This document shows, piece by piece, positions 17,477 through 25,813 of a DNA stretch of 64,000 bases (position 1 is the first letter of the stretch; every line of letters begins with the position of its first letter). The notes beneath the pieces are model-generated. The model was given only the letters and a program-made list of their open reading frames with translations. It did not search any database and was not told the DNA's origin. Position numbers and translations under genes: made by a program. This DNA is from Bin87 sp965220265 (GTDB taxonomy: Bacteria > Chloroflexota > Dehalococcoidia > Lucifugimonadales > UBA3495): assembly GCA_965220265.1 (NCBI GenBank), contig CBDCPM010000004.1, positions 3,968,001 to 4,032,000 on the forward strand, in the 5' to 3' direction.

Positions 17477-18295
17477 GTGATGCTGCGCGTTGGATGGTTT
17501 TCCACCGGAAGGGGTGAAGGCTCTCGCGGCCTTCTTTGTTTCATCCAGGAAGCGATTTCGGCGGGCCGCCTGGACGCTGAGATCGAGTTCGTGTTCAGCA
17601 ATCGCGAACCTGGTGAGGCCGAGGGGTCTGACCAATTCTTCGACCTGGTACGTTCCTACCGCCTCCCACTGGTAACCCTGTCATCGAGCCGCTACCGTCG
17701 CGAACATGGCGCCGGGTCCATGGAGCACCATCGCTCGGGATTTGACCGGGAGGCAATCCGCCTCCTGGAGCATTACAATCCGGACGTATGCGCATTGGCA
17801 GGCTACATGCTCATCTGTAGCGGCGCAATGTGCCGCCGCTATCCTCTCCTGAACCTCCACGGCGCTCTACCGGACGGACCGACCGGTACCTGGCAATCCG
17901 TTATCTGGGAATTGATCGAGACCCGATCAACACGTACCGGAGCGATGATCCACTTGGCCACCGAAGAAGTGGACCGTGGGCCCGTGCTGTCCCATTGCGT
18001 CGTTCCGATTACTGGCGACGGCTTCGACCAACACTGGGTGACGCTCGACGGGCGCGACCTGGCGGACATCCGCTCCGCTGAGGGGGAGGGTTTCCCGTTG
18101 TTCCAGCGCATCCGCGAGGCCGGGTACCGGCGCGAGCCTTTCCTGCTGCTGGAAACCCTCCGCGCCGTTGCTGATGGGAGGTTGCGTGTCCGGCCGGAAT
18201 CCGCTCTGGACTCAGCGCGGAAGTTTCTCGAATTGACGCATCCGACCGGCTTACCCCTAACCGACCACATCGAAGCCGCTTTGGCTTCCGGATAA
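17477..18295 (+). CDS. Formyltransferase-family protein (PurN-like)
   Basis: 272 residues, starting at GTG 17477 or ATG 17480. Formyl_trans_N fold: GRGEGSRGLLCFIQEAI in the N-terminal nucleotide-like loop, VFSNREPGEAEGSD, then the catalytic LNLHGALPDG (Asn and His of the N-H-D triad) and EEVDRGPVLSH (Asp). It is about 70 residues longer than GAR transformylase because of a C-terminal helical extension, so the substrate may not be GAR. Its stop is only 5 bases from the clpX stop on the opposite strand, leaving no room for a separate terminator. Confidence 0.75.
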   Translation: MMLRVGWFSTGRGEGSRGLLCFIQEAISAGRLDAEIEFVFSNREPGEAEGSDQFFDLVRSYRLPLVTLSSSRYRREHGAGSMEHHRSGFDREAIRLLEHYNPDVCALAGYMLICSGAMCRRYPLLNLHGALPDGPTGTWQSVIWELIETRSTRTGAMIHLATEEVDRGPVLSHCVVPITGDGFDQHWVTLDGRDLADIRSAEGEGFPLFQRIREAGYRREPFLLLETLRAVADGRLRVRPESALDSARKFLELTHPTGLPLTDHIEAALASG

Positions 18296-18300
18296 ACGAA

Positions 18301-19698
18301 CTACGCCGATTTCCTCTGCTGGTTCGCCCCGGACTGGGCCAGCGCCGTTTTCAGCGTCAGGTGCCGGCCGCCGCCGCGCCGGTAGAGCCTGGGCGAAGCG
18401 TCTCCCGTGATCGCTTCACCGTGAACGACGCAGCGCCCGATATCTCGTAGCGACGGCAGTTCGTACATCACTTCCATGAGTGCGTCCTCGACAATGTGTC
18501 GCAGAATCCGCGCTCCGGTCTGGTATGTCAGCGCCCGCTCAGCAGCCGCCTCCAGTGCATCGTCCGTGAATTCCAACTTCACATTGTCCAGATGGAACAG
18601 CCGTTGGTACTGCTTGACGATCGCGTTTTTCGGCTCGGTCAGTACCCGGATCAAATCCTCGCGATCCAATGGTTGCAGCGCCGCAACCACCGGAAGTCGG
18701 CCCACCAACTCTGGAATGAATCCGAATTGCAGCAGGTCCTCCGGGGAAACCAAATCCAACATCGGGAGGCCGTTAGCGTTTTTGTTGCCGCGCTCCTGGT
18801 TCTGTGCCAAAAATCCCATCGCTGACCCGGAGGAAACCCTTTTGCCAATTATCTCCTGCAAACCGTCGAATGCTCCCCCGCAGATGAACAGGATGTTCTT
18901 GGTGTTGATCTGCAGCATCTCTTGGTGAGGGTGCTTTCGGCCTCCTTGAGGTGGCACGTTGGCGATGCAGCCCTCAATGATTTTGAGCAGTTCCTGCTGC
19001 ACCCCTTCCCCGGCTACGTCCCGCGTGATCGAACGGTTAACGCCCTCTTTGCGCGCGATTTTGTCCAGCTCATCGATATATATGATCCCCTGCTCCGCCT
19101 GGGAGACATCCCAATCCGCGGCTTGGATCAGCCGCAAAAGTATGTTCTCCACGTCCTCGCCCACATACCCCGACTCCGTGAGGGATGTGGCGTCGCAGAT
19201 TGCGAACGGGACGTCCAGGGACCTTGCCAGGGTTTCCGCCAGTAGGGTCTTCCCGGAACCGGTTGGCCCGATCAGCAGGATGTTCGACTTTTGTACCTCG
19301 ACTTCAGGATCCGTCGCCTCGCTCCGAACGCGCTTGAAGTGGTTGTACACCGCTACCGCTAGCGTCTTCTTGGCTGTTTCCTGCCCTATGACGTACGCGT
19401 CCAGGCCCGCATCGATTTCCCTGGGCACCAGCGTTCGGGACCCCGAGCCAGTCTTCGGCGGCGGTTTGTCCGCCGGTTCCACCCGGTCGCTTGGCCGGGG
19501 TTGCGCGCTGTCGCCTTCTTCTCGCCGTTTCTTGCCCCCGCGTTCGGCCACATAGTTGGCCAACTCGCGGACGCAGTCGAAACAGATCCCGCCACGGGTC
19601 TGGCCCGGAGGTCGAACCAATCGGCCCTGCGGAAACAGGCTACCGCAAAACGCGCAACGGTGGGCGTTGCGATTGGAGTTGCGGCTACCGGTGGCCAT
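18301..19698 (-). CDS. clpX: ATP-dependent Clp protease ATP-binding subunit ClpX
   Basis: 465 residues, AAA+ unfoldase. N-terminal C4 zinc-binding domain (RCAFCGSLF and GGICFDCV), a basic/acidic linker, Walker A GPTGSGKT, Walker B IIYIDELDKIARK, sensor II region TGARILRHI, and the ClpP-docking loop region near SGSAMGFLA. It is the last gene of the tig-clpP-clpP-clpX operon. The linker between zinc domain and AAA module is about 30 residues of charged sequence, slightly long. Confidence 0.97.
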   Translation of the reverse strand: MATGSRNSNRNAHRCAFCGSLFPQGRLVRPPGQTRGGICFDCVRELANYVAERGGKKRREEGDSAQPRPSDRVEPADKPPPKTGSGSRTLVPREIDAGLDAYVIGQETAKKTLAVAVYNHFKRVRSEATDPEVEVQKSNILLIGPTGSGKTLLAETLARSLDVPFAICDATSLTESGYVGEDVENILLRLIQAADWDVSQAEQGIIYIDELDKIARKEGVNRSITRDVAGEGVQQELLKIIEGCIANVPPQGGRKHPHQEMLQINTKNILFICGGAFDGLQEIIGKRVSSGSAMGFLAQNQERGNKNANGLPMLDLVSPEDLLQFGFIPELVGRLPVVAALQPLDREDLIRVLTEPKNAIVKQYQRLFHLDNVKLEFTDDALEAAAERALTYQTGARILRHIVEDALMEVMYELPSLRDIGRCVVHGEAITGDASPRLYRRGGGRHLTLKTALAQSGANQQRKSA

Positions 19699-19736
19699 GG
19701 TTACCTCCGAGGTCGGTTTTGATCGGTGTCCGACCG

Positions 19737-20387
19737 TTACGCGGCTTCAGCGGCTTCTTCTTCCTTCTGCGTCCCCAGTATCTCGTCCACGATGCCGTAC
19801 TCGATCGCTTCTTCTGCCGTCAGGAAGTAGTCTCTGTCGGAATCGTCCGCAATCCTTTCCACGGTCTGGCCCGTCGCTTCAGCCAGAATCTTGTTGAGCC
19901 TTTCCTTCAGCCGAACAATCTCCCTCGCCTGAATTTCGATGTCGGCGGCCTGACCTTGGAAGCTGCCCACGTTGGGCTGGTGCATGTGCACGGTGGAGTT
20001 CGCCAGGCAGTAGCGTTTTTCTTTGGCCCCGTTCGCCAGCAACACGGTGGCCATGCTCGCGGCCGTACCGACGCATATGGTCGACACCGGGGAGTTGATC
20101 AGGCGCATCGTATCCAAAATGGCCAGTCCCGACGCGATATATCCGCCTGGACTGTTGATGTACAGACTGATGTCCCGGTCGTTGTCCTCGCGCTCCAGGT
20201 ATAGCAACTGCGCGATGATCACGTTGGCGACCTGGTCCGTGATTGGCGTTCCCAAGTAGATGATCCGCTCCCGCAGGAGCAGAGAGTAGATGTCAAAAGC
20301 CCGCTCGCCCCGTGGACTGGTCTCGATGACCATCGGCACGATGTTGGTGGGTTGCAGCAGTGGAGAGTCTTCGAAAGGAACGGCCAT
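19737..20387 (-). CDS. clpP: ATP-dependent Clp protease proteolytic subunit (second copy)
   Basis: 216 residues. Ser-His-Asp protease: catalytic Ser in AASMATVLL, His in VHMHQPNVG and Asp in the DDSDRDYFL region. The typical LLRERIIYLGTPI and LYINSPGG segments are present. It differs from its neighbour by MATV instead of MGAV around the nucleophile, and keeps the normal HQP. It lies 38 bases upstream of clpX and 53 bases downstream of the other clpP. Tandem non-identical ClpPs often form mixed tetradecamers. Confidence 0.95.
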   Translation of the reverse strand: MAVPFEDSPLLQPTNIVPMVIETSPRGERAFDIYSLLLRERIIYLGTPITDQVANVIIAQLLYLEREDNDRDISLYINSPGGYIASGLAILDTMRLINSPVSTICVGTAASMATVLLANGAKEKRYCLANSTVHMHQPNVGSFQGQAADIEIQAREIVRLKERLNKILAEATGQTVERIADDSDRDYFLTAEEAIEYGIVDEILGTQKEEEAAEAA

Positions 20388-20440
20388 TACGGTCTCCTGA
20401 TTTTGGGCCGGGTTATGGGTCAGTCGAGTCGCGTCGCCGG

Positions 20441-21088
20441 CTATCCGAACATGCGGCTGAAGGAATCGGGCAAAGTGTTCATAACGTGGTCTACGATACC
20501 GTATTCCACCGCTGTCTCCGCGTCCATCCAGTAGTCTCTATCGGAATCTCGCGATACCTTGTCGAACGGTTGGTCGCAGTTCTCCGACAGGATGGTATTC
20601 AGGCGCTGGCGCAGGCGCAGAATCTCCTGGGCTGTGATCTCGATATCCGAAGCCGAGCCCTGGATCCCTCCCATCACTTGATGGATCAGCACCGTCGAAT
20701 TCCGCGTGCAGTACCGTTTGCCTTTCGTTCCGCCGGACAATAGCACCGCGCCCATGCTGGCGGCCTTGCCCAGGCAGATCGTGGACACGTCCGGCTTGAT
20801 CAACTGCATCGTGTCGTAGATCGCCATGCCATCCAGCACCGAACCGCCAGGTGAGTTAATGTACAGGCTGATATCCTCTTCAGGGTTCTCCCAGCTCAGG
20901 TACAGCAACTGCGAAACGATCGCGTTGGAAATCTCATCATCCACCTGCGTGCCTAGATAGATTATCCGGGCCTGCAGCAACAGCGAGTACGGGTTGAAGG
21001 CGCGCTCACCTTCGGTAGTTGGGCGAATGATACCGGGGACCACGTTGGATGGCGTGACTATGCCTGATGGATTAGAACGTCGTGGCAT
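20441..21088 (-). CDS. clpP: ATP-dependent Clp protease proteolytic subunit (first copy)
   Basis: 215 residues from ATG 21088 (MPRRSNPSGIVTPSNVVPG), which has AGGAGAA at good spacing; the frame extends to 21127 without such a site. Catalytic Ser in AASMGAVLLSGG, His in VLIHQVMGG (normally HQPxGG, here Val replaces Pro), and Asp in SRDSDRDYWM. The longer N-terminus before ARIIYLGTQV may alter gating. It follows tig closely and belongs to the same operon. Confidence 0.94.
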   Translation of the reverse strand: MPRRSNPSGIVTPSNVVPGIIRPTTEGERAFNPYSLLLQARIIYLGTQVDDEISNAIVSQLLYLSWENPEEDISLYINSPGGSVLDGMAIYDTMQLIKPDVSTICLGKAASMGAVLLSGGTKGKRYCTRNSTVLIHQVMGGIQGSASDIEITAQEILRLRQRLNTILSENCDQPFDKVSRDSDRDYWMDAETAVEYGIVDHVMNTLPDSFSRMFG

Positions 21089-21123
21089 CTGAAGGTTCTC
21101 CTGGAATGGTTGGCGACTTGACG

Positions 21124-22569
21124 TCATTCTCGATTCTCTGTCTGATCGCCCGCCGTGGCGTCACCATCGCTTTCATCGGTGGTTTCAACAGGTTCTGCGG
21201 CATCCGATTCGTTGGCTTGGTCAGCTTCGTTGTCCGCGGCGCTCGCCTCTCCGTTGCCTTCCTCGTCCAACTTGCCCTGGGCGATGTCCGTGAGCCGTTC
21301 CATTACCCGCTGGCTGTGCAGCGTTGACCGGATGTTGTCCCGCGTAGAGTCCGACCCGAGGAACTCCCGAAGTGAGTCGAGGTTCGACTCTTCCTGTTCT
21401 TCGTCTCCTGTGGACAAGCCCAGCAGTCGGTCGGTTTCCGATTGGACGTCCTCGTCGGAAATCTCGATTTCTTCCACTTCCGCCAGCTTCCTCATCACCA
21501 AGCCGCTCACCAACCGCTTCTCCGCATTGGGGCGCATCTCGTCAAGGAATTCGTCCGGTGACTTGCCCATGAAACGCAGGTAGGTCGGCATGTCAAGACC
21601 TTGCTGTCGCAGCATCCGCTCCCGGTCCGTCTGCATCGCCTCCAGTTCCCGTTCGTACAGGATGGAGGACGCGTTGACCACCGCTACATCGCACAGCGCC
21701 TCTAGGCTTTTTTGCTCCAAGTCGCTGCGAGCCGCGTTTTCCGCTTGGGTCTTCAACGATTCGCGAATATTGCTTCGCAGCGATTCCAGGTCGTCAAACC
21801 CGTCGCCGACCGATTTCGCAAGTTCGTCGTCCAACTCGGGCAGAGACTTTTCTTTAACCGACAGTACCAAAACCTTGAACTGGATTTCCTTCCCCGCGTA
21901 CTGTTCGCGCGGATAATCTTCGGGGACGGTCACGGCGAACTCACTCTCGTCGTCCTCGGACAGGCCAACCAGGTTCGGCGCGAAACCCGGGAAGGGGAGC
22001 ACGTTTTCCTCGTTGGGAATGTATTCCACGTCCTCGTCTTCCACCACCGTTTCTTCTTCCAGCGTCCCGAACACGTTTAGGTTCAATCGGTCGCCATACT
22101 GCGCCGCCCGCTCCACCGGCTCCCACACCGCTTGCTCATCTCGAACCCTGTCCAGGATGCCGTCAACCTCTTCTTCGGTGACCTCTACCGGCTCGGTCTC
22201 GACACGAATCTCACGGTAATCACCCAGATCCACTGTCGGTTCCAACGGGACTGTCGCGGTAAACGACACGGGTTCCAACTCGGTGACCTCTATGCTGGGC
22301 TCCGCGAAAGCCGATACTTCCTCGTCCTGCAGAACCTTGTCCAGGGTCTCCGGTACCATGAACTCCAGTGCTTCCTGGAGCAAAGCAGGCCGGCCCATCA
22401 TGCTTTCCACGATGTGCCGCGGAGCCCGTCCGCGACGGAATCCGGGGATGTTGAGGCGCGTAACCACCCGCCGGTAGGAACGCTCGATGAACGGATTCTC
22501 GTCCTCGGTGGCCAATTCCACCGTCAGCGTGACCTCAATGGGTGATGTGTTGTCCCTCGTGACCTTCAA
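21124..22569 (-). CDS. tig: Trigger factor
   Basis: 481 residues from TTG 22569, placed by AGGAG ten bases upstream and by homology (LKVTRDNTSPIEVTLTVEL). The open frame to 22758 is not supported. Ribosome-binding domain with the signature GFRRGRAP (family GFRxGKxP), an FKBP-type PPIase domain about residues 165-245, then the helical chaperone arms. The last 45 residues are Glu/Asp/Ala-rich and look disordered, which is longer than usual. It leads the operon with clpP-clpP-clpX, the standard arrangement. Confidence 0.94.
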   Translation of the reverse strand: MKVTRDNTSPIEVTLTVELATEDENPFIERSYRRVVTRLNIPGFRRGRAPRHIVESMMGRPALLQEALEFMVPETLDKVLQDEEVSAFAEPSIEVTELEPVSFTATVPLEPTVDLGDYREIRVETEPVEVTEEEVDGILDRVRDEQAVWEPVERAAQYGDRLNLNVFGTLEEETVVEDEDVEYIPNEENVLPFPGFAPNLVGLSEDDESEFAVTVPEDYPREQYAGKEIQFKVLVLSVKEKSLPELDDELAKSVGDGFDDLESLRSNIRESLKTQAENAARSDLEQKSLEALCDVAVVNASSILYERELEAMQTDRERMLRQQGLDMPTYLRFMGKSPDEFLDEMRPNAEKRLVSGLVMRKLAEVEEIEISDEDVQSETDRLLGLSTGDEEQEESNLDSLREFLGSDSTRDNIRSTLHSQRVMERLTDIAQGKLDEEGNGEASAADNEADQANESDAAEPVETTDESDGDATAGDQTENRE

Positions 22570-22653
22570 CGCCGATACGCTCCTGTGCCCGATTGATTCT
22601 GCATGAAATGGCGGGCAGGGTGGTCGATACCGGCCTGCCCGCGAACTCAACCG

Positions 22654-22662
22654 AGTATAGCA
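22654..22662 (-). promoter_or_regulatory. Extended -10 of the tig-clp operon
   Basis: TGCTATACT on the minus strand, about 85 bases upstream of the tig start codon. A -35 hexamer is not obvious (TTTCGG at 17 bp). The 5' leader would be near 78 bases. Confidence 0.45.
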
Positions 22663-22761
22663 TAACCGCCCGTTTACCGAAACGCCGGACCGAACGCTCA
22701 ACGCCGGAAACGGCCCTCGCGCGCTGCTCCCACACCCGGTTCCAAACGGTGCCGGCACGGG

Positions 22762-22790
22762 TTGACATCTGTTTGTTTCAAATCGTTAAT
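22762..22790 (+). promoter_or_regulatory. Candidate promoter of the ATP-grasp cluster
   Basis: A perfect TTGACA (22762-22767) with a 17-bp spacer to GTTAAT (4 of 6 matches to the -10). It lies about 120 bases upstream of the first gene. Confidence 0.45.
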
Positions 22791-22912
22791 CCCACCGCAA
22801 CACCGACCGAGTAGGCTGGTAACGTGTAGCTGCCGTTCACCTGTCCGGTCCCACCGAACGGCGCTCCAAACCGATTGTTCCACGCGTGCGCTCGCTAAGG
22901 ATTGGGTGGCAA

Positions 22913-24279
22913 ATGCTGACTAGGGACGTCTCCAAAACTCCATTGAACGAACACCTTAACCCCGACGGGACCACCCGTCCTGTCTATCAGCCTTTGATGG
23001 ACAGCCTGAACGGCCTCGGCGTGCCGGAATTGCGTCAGCGTTGGCGCGACGCCAACGATAGCGCCGCTCTGGACGCGTTCACGTTCATGTTGGATCCGCG
23101 CGAGTTTCGCACTGTGCCCGCCGACTGGCTGCCCAGGCTGATCCCCGCTGCCGAGTGGGAAACCATCTCCCGGGGCGTGGCCCAGCGATTGAAAGCGATC
23201 AACCATTTCCTGTTCTATCTCTATTGCGGTGATCAACAGGTGGTGCCGCCCGACGTTATGTACTCCTGCCAGTATTTCAACCCTGAGCTCCAGGACTTTC
23301 GCCCTGCCAGCGATGTTTTCGTACACATCTACGGCATCGATCTGGTGCACATGGGTGACGGTCGTTACATCATTCTGGAAGACAACCTCCGGCATCGCCT
23401 ACCAACTGAAAACCACTCAAATCGGTTTGAACGTATTGCCCGAGTTTGCCGGTGGCTACGACATCGTTCCGTACGATATCCGGTCCGCCTACCTCGATAT
23501 GTTCGCGTCACTGTGCGACACCGACTCGCCGGTTTGCGTGCTGCTCACGGATAGCAAGTACGGCTCCGCTTTTTTCGAGCACCGGTATTTGTCCGAGCTG
23601 TTGGGCATCCCTCTCGTGGAAGGCTCGGACCTCTACATCGGCCACCACGGTTGCGTCTGGGCCCGCTGCATGGGCGGCGATTTCGAGATCGATCTGATTT
23701 ACCGTCGCGTGGAGGACCTCGAAACTCTTCGTCCCCGGCTTGACCGACGCCTACCTGGACCACAAGGTCGTCCTCGTGAACGCCCTGGGCACCGGGGCTT
23801 GCGACGACAAGCTGGTGTTCCTGTGGGTTCCCGATATGATAAAAACCTATTTGCGAGAAGAGGCCATCCTGGAACAGGCCCAGAGCTACGACCTGCGGTC
23901 CCCCGATGCCCGCCAATACGTCCTGCAGAACTTGGACAGTCTGGTGCTCAAGACTCGCCAGGGATACGGTGGATTGGGCGTCTTCATCGTGCCCGATCTG
24001 AACAAGGGCTACCGCAGCCGTCTGTCTCAACAGTTGATCGAGCAACCCCAGGTCTTCATCGCCCAGGAGACCCTGGACTTCTCCCAACATCTTGTCTTTG
24101 ACGAGACCAGTGGCGAATTCGGGGAGCGTCACGTCGACCTGCGCGTGTTCGCGGTGCAAAACGGCCGTGGGGAAGTCACCGTTTTCCCCGGCGGCCTCAC
24201 CCGTGTATCCGAGGCGAACAGCCGGGTCACCAACAACTCGTCAGGAGGATCATGCAAACCGAGCTGGGTGGTCCGATAG
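22913..24279 (+). pseudogene. Circularly permuted ATP-grasp (DUF404/407 type), two frameshifts
   Basis: The first ATG frame reads MLTRDVSKTPLNEHLNPDG to ILEDNLR (near 23390), continues one frame on as SGIAYQLKTTQIGLNV to IDLIYRRVED (near 23725), and continues in the third frame as VPGLTDAYLDHKVVLVNALG to the stop at 24279. Put together these give a full-length CP_ATP-grasp protein of about 455 residues, a family proposed to ligate peptides. At the first break the family motif is NLRTPSG, and the observed bases are consistent with loss of 11 bases between two CTCCGG copies. The second break lies in the RRVxD region and is also two bases short modulo three. It could be a decayed gene or an assembly artefact; codon use stays normal throughout, favouring a very recent change or an error. 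Confidence 0.8.
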
Positions 24280-25163
24280 CATTCGAACCGGTCCCGGTGC
24301 ACTACGCCTACGTGGCTAAATATTCCTACACCGACATAGTGGTGCAAAACGACAATTTCCTCCGGCTCGCGGCCTACGCCGACACCTACCAGACGCCGGG
24401 ACCCTGCGGCGTGGCCACATTCCCGGAGGGCCGGCAGGTTGAGTGTCCCGACCGGCTGGGGAACACTGTTCACCGGGTGAGAATTACGGCGCCGCACCAG
24501 GGACTGATCATCGCCGCCACCGGGAAAGTCTGCCTGAACCGCCACACTCCCGTTGTATCCGACCTGCCCCTCGGCGGTGCCGAGTACGGTTTGGAGGCCC
24601 AGGGATTCTTGTCCGCTTCTCGGCTGGTCGACCCGGAGAGCGTCGCGAATGCTGCGCTGGAGGCCGCCGCCGGGGCGACTACCTTGCTCTACACTGTGGA
24701 CAACGTCGTCCAGTGGATCTACACAAACATTCGCTACGAACGCGGGCACACGTCGGTGAACACTACTGCGGCGGACGTCTTGGTGTCGCTGCGCGGCGTC
24801 TGCCAGGACCAGGCTCATCTCGGCTTAGCCATGCTTCGCGCCCTTGGGATTCCCGCCCGCTACGTCAGCGGACTTCTGACTCGTCAACCCGGGGAGACCC
24901 ACGCCTGGATCGAATTTTTGCATCCTCACCTCGGTTGGTTGCCCGCCGATCCCACCCGTGGCGTCGTAATACACATTGGCACCGATTACCTTAAATTCGG
25001 TGTCGGTCGCGATTATTCGGAAGTTCTGCCGGTCTCCGGTTCATTCGTTTCACGTGGAGGCGGACACCTCGATTTCACCACCGCGCCGGTCTTCTTCGAT
25101 CGCGATACCGTTTCCGTGGACGACGCCCTGAACCTTCTGCATTTCAACGGCACGGCCTCGTAA
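24252..25163 (+). CDS. Transglutaminase-like cysteine protease-fold protein
   Basis: 303 residues. N-terminal beta-rich domain (Bact_transglu_N, about 15-110) and a transglutaminase core with an intact triad: Cys in LRGVCQDQAH, His in GETHAWIEF and Asp in PADPTRG. CAGGAGG precedes the ATG, and the start overlaps the end of the ATP-grasp frame by 28 bases, indicating coupling. In many bacteria this family is encoded with circularly permuted ATP-grasp and alpha-E proteins in a cluster thought to make or process peptides. The frame here is intact. Confidence 0.88.
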   Translation: MQTELGGPIAFEPVPVHYAYVAKYSYTDIVVQNDNFLRLAAYADTYQTPGPCGVATFPEGRQVECPDRLGNTVHRVRITAPHQGLIIAATGKVCLNRHTPVVSDLPLGGAEYGLEAQGFLSASRLVDPESVANAALEAAAGATTLLYTVDNVVQWIYTNIRYERGHTSVNTTAADVLVSLRGVCQDQAHLGLAMLRALGIPARYVSGLLTRQPGETHAWIEFLHPHLGWLPADPTRGVVIHIGTDYLKFGVGRDYSEVLPVSGSFVSRGGGHLDFTTAPVFFDRDTVSVDDALNLLHFNGTAS

Positions 25164-25210
25164 CCGCATCCCCGCCCCAATACGAACCGCCCGGAGGAGA
25201 CAACCTGAAG

Positions 25211-25735
25211 ATGGTAGAACCTAGGTCAATTGCCTTTACCCCAGACCGGTGGCTCACCGACTCCAGGGTGTACAGCCTGATTTGGATGGGCCGGTGGCTG
25301 GAGCGCGCGGACAACGTCGCCCGTGTCGTTAATACTTTCGCGCGCATGGCAGTGGAAAACGGCAGCGATATGCTGACCCTTCAGCAGTCCCTCTCCAACG
25401 CCGCAGCCATACGCAGTATATCCACCCATGACCCGACCCGTTCGCTGGCAATGCTGTTGAAGCAGCACGAAGCCTCATCCATTTATCATAGCCTGGCTAC
25501 TGCCCGCAGCAATGCCACCCATGTCGGCACCGTGGAACTGATCCGCGCCATGTCCGAAACGGTCTTCACCCTGGAGGACGACAGGGCAATGCCCGAAACG
25601 CCGCTGGACGCTTTGCTGTTGACTAATCAGTTATTGGAACGGCTCAGCGCGGTGTACAAGGTTATCGACGACAGTTGGTTCCACCAGGAAGCGTTGTCCG
25701 AGGAAGAGGTTTATCGCCGCTTCGTACAGCAGTAA
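25211..25735 (+). CDS. Short alpha-E domain protein (DUF403)
   Basis: 174 residues, all helical. The alpha-E hallmark YSLIWMGRWLERADNVARVV lies near the N-terminus (about 20-40). Family members are usually about 310 residues, so this version is little more than half length and ends after a single helical repeat, without visible frameshift remnants downstream. It is the third gene of the ATP-grasp / transglutaminase / alpha-E cluster, 47 bases after the second, with GGAGGAG upstream. A strong terminator follows 26 bases later. Confidence 0.8.
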   Translation: MVEPRSIAFTPDRWLTDSRVYSLIWMGRWLERADNVARVVNTFARMAVENGSDMLTLQQSLSNAAAIRSISTHDPTRSLAMLLKQHEASSIYHSLATARSNATHVGTVELIRAMSETVFTLEDDRAMPETPLDALLLTNQLLERLSAVYKVIDDSWFHQEALSEEEVYRRFVQQ

Positions 25736-25761
25736 AACGCCACCACGGGCGCAAATATACA

Positions 25762-25789
25762 AAGGCCGGAACCGCGCGGTTCCGGCCTT
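25762..25789. terminator. Strong bidirectional terminator
   Basis: A perfect 28-base palindrome (arms begin AAGGCCGGAACC, with a GCGC centre) between the convergent alpha-E and monooxygenase genes. On the plus strand it is followed by CTCTTG. Confidence 0.8.
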
Positions 25790-25813
25790 CTCTTGCCTTA
25801 CCTGATTTGCGGT

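Larger units (their letters stand above)
22570..22912. other. Intergenic region between tig and the ATP-grasp locus
   Basis: 343 bases without a gene. It holds the leader and promoter of tig on one side and the candidate promoter of the ATP-grasp cluster on the other. No structured RNA or repeat is recognised. Confidence 0.7.
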
